Part shown: in pieces, positions 18,560 through 30,158 of the stretch | How the letters are laid out: the number at the start of each line of letters is the position of its first letter | Numbering within the stretch: position 1 is the stretch's first letter | Assembly: GCA_039621445.1 (NCBI GenBank) | Contig: CP154954.1 | Location: 11,340,716-11,404,715, forward strand | Length of the DNA stretch: 64,000 bases | Direction: 5' to 3' | DNA from: Euglena gracilis | Lineage: Eukaryota; Euglenida; Euglenophyceae; Euglenales | Program-made: the position numbers and the translations under genes | The notes under the pieces: model-generated | The model's database searches: none | What the model was told of the DNA's origin: nothing | The model's input: the letters and a program-made list of their open reading frames with translations, nothing else

Positions 18560-18955
18560 CGTTTAGGTGGGGGGGGCCCCCCCCCCCCCCAGCTGTCCTT
18601 ATATCGAACCCTGGTCGACCCCCCCCACCAGGCCCTCCTGTTTTGCCCTGCCAGAGGGTCACGGTGAGAGGTGCGGTTGGGGTTTTACCCCCCCCCCCCC
18701 TAGTCGTACGACCACCCCTCATTTACGACGACCCCCCCGGTCACAGGTTGCAGGTCATGGGGGTGTTATGACCCCCCCCCCCCCGGTCACAGGTTGCAGG
18801 TTGCGAAAAACTTAACACCACCTTCCCTATGACCGCCACCTCATTTACGACCACCCCCCGGTCACAGGTTGCAGGTTATGGGGGTGTTATGACCCCCCCC
18901 CCCCCCGGTCACAGGTTGCAGGAACCCGGTCATACGACTAGGGGGGGGGGTAGTC
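18560..18955 (+). repeat. Tandem GGTCACAGGTTGCAGG with C-runs
   Basis: GGTCACAGGTTGCAGG occurs four times, each after a run of 6-14 C. Preceded by a GTTTAGGTGGGGGGG / TCCTTATATCGAACCCTG block that recurs at 33735-33830, 34040-34145 and 39705-39800. No coding. Confidence 0.6.
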
Positions 18956-20109
18956 TTTTTTCGAATTGGGCCAAATTTTGACAAATTACCCTGTTTCTCA
19001 ATGTTCAGGATAGCAAATCCCCTTTTGGGCCGAAGGGTCGGTGGGCTTTATCTTTCTTCACCCCTGTTCATCTGCCGCCTTTGGGTTTCTGCCGCCTTTG
19101 GGTTTCCTTCTGTGTGCCAAGGTACGGCAGTGCCATGTGCAAACCCTACCCCCAGGGTTGGATGGGCAGCCCTTCGGTATTGAGGTAGGTGGTAGGGGGG
19201 GGGGTCGCTGAGCTCTTATCCCTTTATGGGTAAGAGCGAAGCTCACCCCTGGGGGAAAACCCCCCGAACCCCCCCCCCCCCCCGTCGGGGCCACCTCGGG
19301 AACCGGCGGATTATCACCATGATCCCGGCCCCGTTCCCGAAATTTTTTTTCAGTCGCGAGCGGCTGGATTTCTAGTTTCCGAATCACCTGGGTTTGACCC
19401 CCAACTCCCCGCCAGGCCCGAGTTATTCACGCGCGAAGGGGTCCAAACTGGGTAGGATCGGCCAGCCCCCCTTTTTAAGCCCCCCCCCCTTTGGACTCTG
19501 CCATTTCGGCCAAAAAAAAATGTCAATTTTCAAAATATCTCCAAAATGAAGCAAAATCAAAGGAAATGTCCGGAGACCTAATTTGAAGCCCTTGGAACGC
19601 CCCATCTACCACCCCCCCCCCTTTATTGTCCCCCCCCCCCTTTATTGTCCCTGGGCCCCGGCCGACGGGGGGTTTTTTTGGCCCGGCCAATGAAATTCCT
19701 TTGGTACCCCTTTATTGTCCCCCCCCCCTTTATTGTCCGGTCGGGCCTCCCGGGGGCAGGTCGGTGGGACAATAAAGGGGGGGGGGTGGTACTGGTATTT
19801 TGATTTCCCCGCAACTCCCCGCCTAGCCCAAGATACGGCCGTTTTCGGCGCAGATGGCCGTTTTGTACACTTTTCCCACTGTTCGACCAAGTCGTTTTCG
19901 GGGGGGGGGTGGTCAAAAAATCGATGTTTTCAACATTCCTCAAAAATGATGCAAAATCAAAGGAAATGTCTGGAGACCTAAATTGAAGCCCTTGGAACGC
20001 TCTATCTACTGGGATTTGGTTTCCCCGCAGCTCACCGCCCAGCCCGAGATACGGGCGTTTTTTTGGCCAATTTAGGCCATTTTGTACACTTTTCGACTTA
20101 GCCGTTTTC
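18956..20109 (+). repeat. Diverged dispersed repeats, no gene
   Basis: The words GATACGGSCGTTTT, CCCCGCAACTCCCCGCC and CAAAATCAAAGGAAATGTC-GGAGACCTAA recur two or three times each (19380-19600, 19800-20005, 20015-20109), with C-runs followed by TTTATTGTCC. It looks like tandem copies decayed beyond a clean unit. I see no gene. Confidence 0.5.
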
Positions 20110-20530
20110 GGCCAAAAAAGTCGAAATTTTTTTTGCCCGGAAGGATGTTTTTTTAGCCTCCCGGACCCAGAAAAACTGTTTTTGAGCCGAAAACGAGCGT
20201 TTTCCGACCTGCCGGCGCCCCGTTTTGGGCCGCCAACTTTGGGTCAAAACCGGGTCAAAAAAGTCGAAAAAAATCGAAAAATATGCTTTTTGCCCGAAAC
20301 GATGTTTTTTGGCCTGCCGGACCCAGAAAAACTGTTTTTGAGCCGAAAACGAGCGTTTTCCGACCTGCCGGCGCCCCGTTTTGGGCCGCCAACTTTGGGT
20401 CAAAACCGGGTCAAAAAAGTCGAAAAAAATCGAAAAATATGCTTTTTGCCCGAAACGATGTTTTTTGGCCTGCCGGACCCAGAAAAACTGTTTTTGAGCC
20501 GAAAACGAGCGTTTTTCGACCCGCCAGCGC
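20110..20530 (+). repeat. 139-bp tandem repeat, host of element X
   Basis: About three units of GCCCGAAACGATGTTTTTTGG, then CCAGAAAAACTGTTTTTGAG, then GCCAACTTTGGGTC, encoding an identical peptide each time. The last unit breaks at 20530 and resumes at 23594-23720, on the far side of element X. Confidence 0.8.
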
Positions 20531-20683
20531 GGCCCCGAGCGAGAAATTGGTGATGGACTTTTTGGTGGTCGCTAGCGACTAGTCGCTAGCGACCATGGTC
20601 GCTAGCGACCATTTTCTAGCGACTAGTCGCTAGCGACCATTGGTGATAGGGTCGCTAGCGACCACCAATTTTAAGTCCACCCC

Positions 20684-21952
20684 GGTCCTAGGCGGTAGAC
20701 TGGGGGGGGGGGTCCTGGGTGGTCGGCCGACTAGTCGGCCGACCACCCAATTGGTCGGCCGACTAGGACTGGTCGGCAGCTAGTCGGCGAGACGGGGGGG
20801 GGGGGCCTGGGTGGTCGGCGGACTAGTCGGCCGACCACCCACTCTAATGTAGTTACGGGCCAGTCTCGCCGACTTTTTATGAAGAAAATTGTATGCAAAC
20901 TAGTCGGTGGCTAGTCGGTGGGCATAAAAATGGTCTGTGGCGGGTCCAAACCACCCGGAAATGGTCCGGATGGGGCCAAATAAGTGCCTTACACCAACAG
21001 GAACACCCTCAGATGGAAATTTTTGGTCGGTGGGGGGTCGGTGGGCCCTTGATGGGGTCCGGAGGGGTAAAAAACCAATGACAAAACAGGGATTACATGA
21101 AAATCCTTTAGAAATGCAAGCATTCTGCATCAGGACAGGCTGAAAACTCCCCCCTCCACCCCCACCCGAGCCCAGATAACAAAATCCCTTCTATGTTGGC
21201 AACATACTCGGGGGCTAAGTCACTTTTGTGGCTCACTTTGGCATAGGCGGGGGGGGCTCCGCCCCCCCCCCCCCCGCACCCCCCCCTCAAATAACAAAAT
21301 CCCTTCTATGTTGGCAACATACTCCGGGGCTAAGTCGTTTTTGTGGCTCACTTTGGCATAGGCGGGGGGGGGCTCCGCCCCCCCGCACCCCCCCCCCTCA
21401 AATAACAAAATCCCTTCTATGTTGGCAACATACTCCGGGGTTAAGTCGTTTTTGTGGCTAACTTTGGCATAGGCGGGGGGGGGCTCCGCCCCCCCCGCAC
21501 CCCCCCCCTCAAATAACAAAATCCCTTCTATGTTGGCAATATACTTGGAGGGCTAAGTCCTTTTGTGCAAAATTTGACTTATATTGACTTATATACAACG
21601 GATAGAGGTGTTCTTTTGCCAAAAGTGGCCCAAAATGGACATTTTCCCCCAATTTTTTTGCATATTCACCCCCGATTGGGGGGTTTTGGAGCCATTTGGG
21701 TGGGTTTTGACTGGTTTTGGGGTGATTTGGACAAATTTTTTTCTCGGGGGGGGGCTTAAAAGTCGGCGAAACTGGCCCGTAACTACATTAGAGTGGGTGG
21801 TCGGCCGACTAGTCGGCCGACCACCCAGGACCCCCCCCGCCTGTTTCGCCGACTAACTGCCGACCAGGCCTAGTCTGCCGACCAATTGGGTGGTCGGCCG
21901 ACTAGTCGACCGACCCCCCAGGGCCCCCCCCCCCAGTCTACCGTTTGCCACT
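20684..21952. mobile_element. Element Y: Mutator-like element nested in X, 9-bp duplication
   Basis: GTCCACCCC flanks it at 20675-20683 and 21953-21961. Removing it restores a stretch of X that matches X's other arm. Inverted ends of about 190 bases contain repeated GGTCGGCCGACTAGTCGGCCGACC words. The interior has the 230-bp module (21560-21765) and a segment (20920-21130) repeated at 28665-28870 and, in part, at 29820-29890. Confidence 0.7.
21170..21560 (+). repeat. ~125-bp tandem repeat, 3-4 units
   Basis: Unit: AAATAACAAAATCCCTTCTA, TGTTGGCAACATACTCC, TTTGGCATAGGCGGGGGGG and CTCCGCCCCCC. Each unit centres on a GC hairpin. A related half-unit stands inverted at 27960-28125. Confidence 0.8.
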
Positions 21953-22189
21953 GTCCACCCCCCCCCTCTAAAAAAGTTTTTAAGCCCCCCCCCTCCAAAA
22001 AAAATTCATTCAAATATGAAGGAAAATGACTCGAAACCCACCCAAATGCCTTCAGAAACCCCCATTCGGGGGTCCATCTGCAAAAAATTTTGGGTAATAT
22101 CTTCTTTTTGCGCCAGTTCTGTGAAAGTTGTCTTTGTCCAGGAGATAAGGAGCACGATTCGGCCTTCCTTGCCTTGCACACACAAGGGG

Positions 22190-23115
22190 ATTTTGTTATT
22201 GGAGGGCGGGGGGGTGCGGGGGAGGGGGGGCAGCCCCCCCCCCCGCTAGACGACCAAGGGCGCCGAAGGCGCCTTAGGACTGTTTTGTTTACGGTGCGCG
22301 TGGCATTACATGCGCGCCTGGCGCTTGGGTCGGTTACCCCCGGAGGGGATTTTGTTTTTGGAGGGCGGGGGGGGGTGCGGGGGGGGGCGGCAGCCCCCCC
22401 CCCCTCTAGACGACCAAGGGCGCCGAAGGCGCCTTAGGACTGTTTTGTTTACGGTGCGCGTGGCATTACATGCGCGCCTGGCCCTTGGGTCGGTTACCCC
22501 CGGAGGGGATTTTGTTATTGGAGGGCGGGGGGGTGCGGGGGGGGGGGGGGCGGCAGCCCCCCCCCCGCTAGACGACCAAGGGCGCCGAAGGCGCCTTAGG
22601 ACTGTTTTGTTTACGGTGCGCGTGGCATTACATGCGCGCCTGGCCCTTGGGTCGGTTACCCCCCGGAGGGGAGTTTGTTATTGGAGGGCGGGGGGGGGGT
22701 GCGGGGGGGGGGCGGCAGCCCCCCCCCGCTAGACGACCAAGGGCGCCGAAGGCGCCTTAGGACTGTTTTGTTTACGGTGCGCGTGGCATTACATGCGCGC
22801 CTGGCCCTTGGGTCGGTTACACCACGGAGGGGATTTTGTTATTGGCGGGCGGGGGGGGTGCGGGGGGGGGCGGCAGCCCCCCCCCCCCCCCGCTAGACGA
22901 CCAAGGGCGCCGAAGGCGCCTTAGGACTGTTTTGTTTACGGTGCGCGTGGCATTACATGCGCGCCTGGCCCTTGGGTCGGTTACCCCCCGGAGGGGATTT
23001 TGTTATTGGAGGGCGGGGGGGAGGGTGCGGGGGGGGGGCGGCAGCCCCCCCCCCCCCCGCTAGACGACCAAGGGCGCCGAAGGCGCCTTAGGACTGTTTC
23101 GTTTACGGTGCGCGC
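22190..23115 (+). repeat. ~157-bp tandem repeat, 6 units
   Basis: Unit: GGGATTTTGTTATTGGAGGG, a G-run, GGCAGCC plus a C-run, then GACGACCAAGGGCGCCGAAG, GTTTTGTTTACGGTGCGCG and CTTGGGTCGGTTACC. Units are over 95 percent alike except in homopolymer length. The flanks 21990-22145 and 23255-23430 are inverted copies of one another. Confidence 0.85.
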
Positions 23116-23719
23116 CTGGCTTTTGTTTACAGTGCGCGTGGGCCGACTGAGTTCGCATATCGGGGTTCCTTCGGGAGCACAGTTTGGCCCTCCTACTGCA
23201 GCCTTCTCCGGGGGGGGGGTGTCAACCCCCCCCCCCCCCGCACCCCCACCCGTCCAACTGAACTCCTGGACAAAGACAACTTTCACAGAACTGGCGCAAA
23301 AAGAAGATATTACCCATTTTTTTTGCAAATGGACCCCCGAATGGGGGTTTCTGAAGGCATTTGGGTGGGTTTCGAGTCGTTTTCCTTCATATTTCAATGA
23401 AAAAAATTTGGAGGGGGGGGGCTTAAAAATTTTTTTAGAGGGGGGGGGTGGACTTAAAATTGGTGGTCGGGCCGACTAGTCGGCCCGACCACCAATGGTC
23501 GCTAGGCCATCACCAACAGTCGCTAGCGACTAGTCGCTAGCGACTAGTCGCTAGCGACCACCAAAAAATCCATCACCAATTTCCCGCAATGAGCCCGCCA
23601 GCGCCCCGTTTTGGGCTGCCGACCCATTGACTTTGGGTCAAAACCGGGTCAAAAAAGTGGAAAAAAGTCGAAATTTTTTTTGCCCGAAACGATGTTTTTG
23701 GGCCTCCCGGACGCCAAAA

Positions 23720-24280
23720 AAAATGTTCAAAAAATTTCAAAAAATGAGCATTTTTTGGATCAATTTTCAAAGAAAAATCAGGGAAAAGAAAAATTGACCG
23801 ATTTCGACCCGATTTTCGGCCCTTTGCCCGTCCGTGAAATCGAAAAATTTTCCCCCCCCCCCCCCCAGTTTCGAGGTAGGAGGGGGGGTCCGACCCCCCC
23901 CCCCCTTCGTGTCGGGGGGGTCCAACCCCCGGCTCCGTGCGGATTACTGGCCATGCTAGTTCTGGAGGTCGGGCCGACCTAGGTCGGGCCGACCTTTGGC
24001 CATGGCTTATCGACCTCTGGTGGTCGGGCCGACCAGGTCGGCCCGACCTCCAAAAATCCGCATTACCCCCCCCCCCATTTTCAATTTTTAAGCCCCCCCC
24101 CCTCAAAATTTTGATTCGCTTAATTCAATGTAAAATGCAAGGAAACCCATCAAAATGTCCCTAAAAAAGTCGGAAAATGTCCCATATTGAAAAAAAAGGG
24201 GGTGAAAGGCCAAATCAGTTCCATGGCCAACCCCAAACCATAATCCCAACCCCAAATAAAACCCTTTTATCCCTTTCATT
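23720..24280 (+). repeat. GGTCGGGCCGACC block and C-run DNA
   Basis: 23929-24060 holds CCGTGCGGATTACTGGCC followed by four GGTCGGGCCGACC-type palindromes around a CATGG. The remainder is A/T-rich with C-runs. No gene. Confidence 0.55.
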
Positions 24281-25470
24281 AACAAAATAAACCCCTTTTA
24301 TCTGCCAATCCCTTTTATCCGCCAACCCCTTTTCCGGTGCAAGCCGACCTAACCCTATCCCTTTCATTAACAAAATAAACCCCTATTATCTGCCAACCCC
24401 TTTTCGGGTGCAAGTCGACCTAACCCTATCCCTTTCATTAACAAAATAAACCCCTTTTATCTGCCAACCCCTTTTATCTGCCAACCCCTTTTCGGGTGCA
24501 AGTCGACCTAACCCTATCCCTTTCATTAACAAAATAAGCCCCTTTTATCCGCCAACCCCTTTTCGGGTGCAAGTCGACCTAACCCTATCCCTTTCATTAA
24601 CAAAATAAACCCCTTTTATCTGCCAACCCCTTCTCGGGTGCAAGTCGACCTAACCCTATCCCTTTCATTAACAAAATAAACCCCTTTTATCTGCCAACCC
24701 CTTTTATCTGCCAACCCCTTTTCGGGTGCAAGTCGACCTAACCCTATCCCTTTCATTAACAAAATAAACCCGTTTTATTCGCCAACCCCTTCTCGGGTGC
24801 AAGTCGACCGAACCCTATCCCTTTCATTAACAAAATAAACCCGTTTTATCCGCCAACCCCTTCTCGGGTGCAAGTCGACCTAACCCTATCCCTTTCATTA
24901 ACAAAATAAACCCCTTTTATCTGCCAACCCCTTTCATCTGCCAACCCCTTTTCGGGTGCAAGTCGACCTAACCCTATCCCTTTCATTAACAAAATAAACC
25001 CCTTTTATCTGCCAACCCCTTTTATCTGCCAACCCCTTCTCGGGTGCAAGTCGACCTAACCCTATCCCTTTCATTAACAAAATAAGCCCCTTTTATCCGC
25101 CAACCCCTTTTCGGGTGCAAGTCGACCTAACCCTATCCCATTCATTAACAAAATAAACCCCTTTTATCTGCCAACCCCTTCTCGGGTGCAAGTCGACCTA
25201 ACCCTATCCCTTTCATTAACAAAATAAACCCCTTTTATCTGCCAACCCCTTCTCGGGTGCAAGTCGACCTAACCCTATCCCTTTCATTAACAAAATAAAC
25301 CCCTTTTATCTGCCAACCCCTTGTCGGGTGCAAGTCGACCTAACCCTATCCCTTTCATTAACAAAATAAACCCCTTTTATCTGCCAACCCCTTTTATCTG
25401 CCAACCCCTTCTCGGGTGCAAGTCGACCTAACCCTATCCCTAACCTAACCTAACCTAACCCTTTTCCATC
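24280..25470 (+). repeat. Minisatellite of ~70/87-bp units with CCTAACCCTA
   Basis: About 15 head-to-tail units of CCCTTTCATTAACAAAATAA, CCCCTTTTATCTGCC, AACCCCTTTTCGGGTGCAAG and TCGACCTAACCCTAT. Two unit lengths alternate irregularly, differing by a duplicated 17-base TTATCTGCCAACCCCTT. The array ends in plain CCTAACCTAACC. No coding frame survives it. Confidence 0.9.
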
Positions 25471-25529
25471 CCCAACCTTGACATTTTGGCAGTTTGCAAA
25501 CCAAATTGAGAGGAATTTGGTTGGGGGGG

Positions 25530-26238
25530 GGGGGCTTAAATTTCAAAAAAGGGGGGGGTAATGCGGAATAGTGGAGGTCGGGCCGACCTAGGTCGGCCCG
25601 ACCACCAAAGGTCGATAACACCTAGGTCGGGCCGACCATGGTCGGGCCGACCATAGGTCGGCCCGACCTCCAGAACTAGCAAGGCCAATATTCCGCCCGG
25701 GGCCCCAACCCCCCCCCCCCCAAGGCTTCCCATCCATCCCTGCCTACCCCAGAAATAATTAATTTTTTAAGTAATTTAAGTAATTATTTCTGTATGTGCG
25801 AAATGGGATTTTTTCTCGATTTTCGGTATCTTTCTGGTGATACGTTGGTTTTTGAGGGTGGGTGGGCGAGGGCCGCTGGACCTGTTGTTCCAAACTTCCA
25901 ACAGGTCGGTCCGACCTCAGGTTGGCTGCCGGGCAGACCAGGCCAGGGCGTCGCTAAAGCCGAAGGGGACCCCATCCCCCAGGGGGTTCCGCCCAGCCAG
26001 TCTTTTTCCATCCCCGGACCCCCATCCCCCACCCCATCGACGAGAATATTTTCCAGCCTCTGAGCTGGACCCCCTTGGGGAGTCGCAAAGCAACGCGGGG
26101 GGGGGGGGGTTGATGCAGTGGACTTGGGCATCCTCATTGACCACGAGAGGTCAGCCCAACCACCAAAACCGCCACGGCCAAAAATCCACCCAGGGTGCTC
26201 TGAGACACCCCAGCCTGTCCTCCATTTCTTTGTCTTCT
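25530..26238 (+). repeat. GGTCGGGCCGACC fold-back and unassigned sequence
   Basis: 25556-25695 folds back: AATGCGGAATAGTGGAGGTC at one end and the GACCTCC...ATTCCGC complement at the other, with palindromic GGTCGGCCCGACC words between. From 25700 to 26238 I see no gene or repeat structure worth naming. Confidence 0.5.
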
Positions 26239-27011
26239 TACCTCCCCCCCCCCAAGCCCAATGAACACCCTTGCCCAATGAACAGGGGGTGTTCGGACCG
26301 TCTAGATTGTCACCATATACTTTTTTTGCGTCGGCAAGGAAATATTCCTTTGTTGCTGTTGTGAGGATGCCAGTGATTCTGATTCAGGTCATGGAACTGA
26401 TTCAAGTCAGGCTTCCGTATTTGCGGGGGGTCGACCCCCCCCACCCCCCTGCATGGTGGGTGGGGGGGGGGGGTCGACCCCCCCCACCACCCTTCCCGCA
26501 TTTTCGGGAGCACCAATTTTTTGGACACAAAAAAAAATTCCGGCGCCTTCGGCGCCGGGTGGTTTTTTTTTTGACCCGTTTTGGGACCCATGTAGGGGGT
26601 CCCCCCAAAAACCACCCAAACCTCAATTTTTTCACACCTTCCAAAAATTCAACGTTTTCTCAAAATTTTGATTTTGAGAGTTTTTTGAAGCAAAAAATGC
26701 CATTGAAAGTCCAAAAAAAATCCAAAGAGAAAAAATGTCAGTAAAATTTGATTCTGCCAAAGAAAGAAATTTTTTTCTGGCCAACATCCCCGTTTTCCCA
26801 AAATCGGTGAAAATGCTGTGGTGGGTGGGGGGGGGTCGACCCCCCCCACCAGGCCTTCCCGTTCTGCCCTGACGTGCACTGTACATGCACGTTTCAAGGC
26901 TACACTGAGAAGGTGACAGGATTAGTGAACACCCATGTCCAATGAACGCCCCCCGTTCGGACCGTCTAGATTGTCACCTTAGTGTTCATTGGGCTTGGGG
27001 GGGGGGAGGTA
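26239..27011. mobile_element. Inverted-repeat element (AAGCCCAATGAACAC ends)
   Basis: Ends TACCTCCCCCCCCCCAAGCC, CAATGAACAC and the complement, about 29 bases. A second inner copy of CCGTCTAGATTGTCACC lies near each end. Related ends recur at 62880-63045. The interior has facing GGGGTCGACCCC hairpins and no transposase. No target duplication was found. Confidence 0.55.
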
Positions 27012-27640
27012 CCTGGCATTGAAAACGGGCCGAAATTCTTCCACTGGTCTTGATTCCACTTGTGTTTGTGATCCTCAGACTGTGGTCACGCCCTTTGATC
27101 CTGGCCATCATTTGCCAGGTCCAGGCATTTTCTGAAGTCAGGATGTCCCACCCGCCATTGGCAGCACTTTCTCTGTGCGGATTTCCACGGATCCTAACTG
27201 GGTGGGGCGCAAGGTTGGCATTTTTTTTAAAAGAAAGCAAAAAAAAGTTTTTTTCCCAAAAAAAAAACACACCAAAAAGCAAAATGCAAAAATGAAAAAT
27301 TTGCATTTGAATGCATTTGAAAATGCAAAAATTGTTTGTTTTTTTCATTGAAGAACACCAATCAAAAAAAAAACCCTCAAAAAATGTTTTTTTTTTGGAA
27401 ATTGACAAAGAATGTTTTTTTGGTCAAATCGGGGAAATTCACCCGTTTAGGTCAGTGGATTTCCATTCAGGGGCCCACTTCGGTCAGTCGATTTCCAAGA
27501 CACTGAAATCTGTTGTTGGTAAGATTCGGAATTTTAGTGAAATTTTGGATTTCCACCTTTTTTCGACATTTTTTTGGTTGTGCGGGGTTATGGAAGCGTT
27601 TTGGACCAGACAATGGCTAAATCTTGCAGTCAGATGGCCC
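27012..27640 (+). other. A/T-rich stretch without gene
   Basis: Poly-A and poly-T runs and GCAAAATGCAAAAATG words. One segment (27440-27500) resembles the arms of the 30.6-31.4 kb inverted repeat (GTCAGTGGATTTCCATTCAGG). No gene. Confidence 0.5.
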
Positions 27641-28160
27641 CAAGCGGATTTCCGGTGGTCGTCCTTGTGGTGGTCGGCCCGACCTTGTCGACCTGTGGTG
27701 GTCGGCCCGACCACCATTTTTTTGCACTACCCCCCCCTTCTGGAGATTTAAGCCCCCCCCCCCTGAAAAAACTTTTGTCCAAATCACCCCAACACCAGTC
27801 AAAACCCACTTAAATGGCTCCAGAACCCCCCAATCGGGGGCGAATATGCAAAAAGTTGGGGGGAAAATGCCCATTTTGGGCCACTTTTGGCAAAAGAATA
27901 CCTCTCCCCATCGGATTTTCAATATAATTGCAAAATTCTGCGCAAAAAGGACTTATCCCTCCAAGTATGTTGCCAACATAGAGGGGATTTTGTTATCTGA
28001 GGGGGGGGGCGGGGGGGGGGGGGGCGGAGCCCCCCCCCCCCCCGCCTATGCCAAAGTGAGCCACAAAAACGACTTGGCCCCCGAGTATGTTGCCAACTCG
28101 GAAGGGATTTTGTTATTTGAGGTTCGGATGGGGGTCGAGGGAGGAGTTTCCTGCCTCTCG
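27641..28160 (-). repeat. GGTCGGCCCGACC block, 230-bp module (inverted) and half-unit
   Basis: 27641-27720 carries the CGGATTTCCGGTGGTCG lead with its palindromes. 27735-27955 is the module of 15538, on the minus strand. 27960-28125 is a piece of the tandem repeat seen at 21170. Confidence 0.65.
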
Positions 28161-28167
28161 TGATGCA

Positions 28168-28881
28168 GAGCAGGGAATTTCTTAAGCCGGAGGGTACCCT
28201 ACCCCCCGGGGGGGGGGGGCCCAGCCAGCCAGCACCGCAAATCCAGCCAGCAGCCCAAATTCGGGCTGGGAGCCCCCCCCCCCCCGGGGTCGGGTGAAAT
28301 AAAGTTGGGTCCAGCCCGGCCGGAGGCCGGGCCAGCCGGCCGAAGGCCGGGCCAGCCGGCCGCAGGCTGGCCCGCCAACTGGGCTGCCCAGCTCACTTAT
28401 CCTTGCATTTTTTTCCCCTCATCACAGCCCCTCCATCACAACCCCCCAGTCTTGATCTAGCTCCACCCATCAAAATGTCGAAAATGGCAAAAATGTGTTA
28501 GAAAATTTTGGTTTTCCTCGACCCAGCCCAGCCCAGCCCCCTCCAGCCCCGGACCCACCCCCCCCGGGGGGGTCCAGCCAGCAGCTCAAATCCAGCCAGC
28601 AGCCTTTTTGCCAGCCGGAGGCTGGACCCCCCCCCGGGGGGGTCCTTAAGAAATTCCCTGGTGGTCATAAAAATGGTCTGTGGCGGGCCCAAATCACCCG
28701 GAAATGGTCCGGATGGGTCCAAATAAATGTCTTACACCAACATAAACACCCCCAGATGGAAATCTTTGGTCGGTGGGGGTCGGTGGGCCCTTGATGAGGG
28801 GTAAAAAACCAATGATGAAACAGGGATTACATGAAAATCCTTTAGAAATGCAAGCATTCTGCATCAGGGAATTTCTTAAGG
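28168..28881. repeat. CAGGGAATTTCTTAAG inverted repeats
   Basis: CAGGGAATTTCTTAAG (28168-28183), its complement CCTTAAGAAATTCCCTG (28644-28660) and again the direct form (28865-28881) cut the stretch into two fold-back units of about 490 and 240 bases. The first is packed with GCCGGCCGAAGGCCGGGCC repeats. The second copies 20920-21130. The CAGGG start resembles hAT ends, but no 8-bp duplication is visible. Confidence 0.5.
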
Positions 28882-29155
28882 ATTTTCTTCATAGACTTAA
28901 ATGTCGGCGGTACTGACCCGTTAGTACATTAGAGTGGGTAGTCGGCCGACTACCCAATACCCCCCCCACCCCGTCTCGCCGACTAGCTACCGACCATTAG
29001 TCGGCCGACTACCCCCCCTCCCAGTCTACCGCCATGCGCCCCGAAGGCCGCCTGGCCGAAGGCCGAAGGCCGCGCAGTTTCAGAACCTGATCAGTTATGA
29101 TGTTATTTAAAGACGTAGGGTTAGGGTCAAGTTTCTATTCCTAACTGTCCCATCC
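28882..29155. repeat. TCGGCCGA palindromes (Y-family right end)
   Basis: GTCGGCCGACTACCC words around 28935-29010 ending AGTCTACCG match the right end of element Y. 29020-29155 has no feature besides GGCCGAAGGCC repeats. Confidence 0.5.
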
Positions 29156-29345
29156 CCTCAACGTTTTTCAACTGGTGTCTGCGGGGGACCAAGCGAACCC
29201 AAAGAGGCGCCCAATTGGGGTTAAAAACGTTGGAGGACCCGAGCGAGGCGCCGACGGCGCCGAGCGAGTGTCCTCCAATGTATATTAACCCTAGTTGGGC
29301 GTCTCTTTGGGGTAGCTGGTCCCCTGCAGGCACCAATTTATCACG
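29156..29345 (-). repeat. Palindromic element P1, third copy
   Basis: Diverged inverted copy of 15236-15425, with its centre at GGCGCCGACGGCGCC. Confidence 0.75.
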
Positions 29346-30150
29346 CATCAGTCACCGACCCCTCAACTGGTCGATCGACCCTTCAACTAGTTGGTGGTAG
29401 GCTGGAGGGGGGGCTGGCTAGTCGGCTGACTAGCCAATTGGTCGGCCGACCGACCACGCCAATTGGTCGGTCGGCCTAGTCGGCGAGACAGGGGGGGGGG
29501 GCAGTTGGCCGACTAGTCGGCGAAATACCCACTCTAATGTGCTGGTGAGTCAACCACCGACTTTTAAGCCCCCCCCCCCCCTGAAAAAAACTTCGGATGC
29601 GGGTGGAGGGGGGAGTTTTCTGCCTCTCGTAAGAGTCATGGCCAGTTTCCCCCCCCCAGGACCCCCCCAGGACCCACCGCCACCGGGAGGCGGTACCCAC
29701 TGCAAAGTAACCTGAATTTGTGCTGCAAAATTTCTGCCAAAAAGTTGCGGGACCCACCCAGGACCCCCCCCCCCCCAGCACCCCCCCAGGACAGGGTCCT
29801 GGGGGGGGAACTGGCCACAAGTGCATTTCCGGGTGATTTGGGCCCGCCACAGACCATTTTTATGCCCACCGACTAGCCACCGACCAGGGGGGGGGGCTTA
29901 AAAGTTCAAAAAGGGGGGGGTATTGCGGGAAAATGGTGGTCGGCCCGACCACCACAGGTCGGTCGACCACCACCACAGGTCGGGCCGACCATGGTCGGCC
30001 CGACCACCACGACGGCGACCACCGGAAATCCGCACGGAGCCAGATGTCACAACTGGCTAACAGGCCGAATTTAGGATGTCCGTTTCATTTTCTGGAACTT
30101 CAGAATAAGCATTCTGTACAATTTGGCCAGATTCCGTTGTCATCGCTGGA
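29346..30150. repeat. Y-family left end, C/G hairpins and GGTCGGGCCGACC block
   Basis: 29393-29530 has GGTCGGCCGACC words of the Y type. 29630-29820 is an inverted pair of GGCCAGTTYCCCCCCC and GGTCCTGGGGGGG. 29930-30045 ends in the GGAAATCCGCACGGAGCC complement of the 14899 lead. No gene. Confidence 0.5.
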
Positions 30151-30158
30151 CGCCTGAT

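Larger units (their letters stand above)
20531..23593. mobile_element. Element X: Mutator-like non-autonomous transposon with 11-bp duplication
   Basis: CCCGCCAGCGC flanks it exactly at 20520-20530 and 23594-23604. Removing the element restores the 139-bp host repeat. Terminal inverted repeats of about 150 bases begin GG(C)YC...GAAATTGGTGATGGA and are built of CGCTAGCG palindromes; the right end is at 23450-23593. Long inverted repeats and a 9-11 bp duplication fit Mutator-like elements. No transposase is present. A lone left end of the same family lies at 37275-37345. Confidence 0.7.

Noticed and set aside
20180-20553. Repeated peptide frames (LPDPEKLFLSRKRAFSDLPA).
   Set aside because: They are the translation of the 139-bp tandem repeat, with no start context or homologue.
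24280-25470. A CRISPR-like array.
   Set aside because: There are no unique spacers; the units are contiguous tandem copies in a eukaryotic genome.
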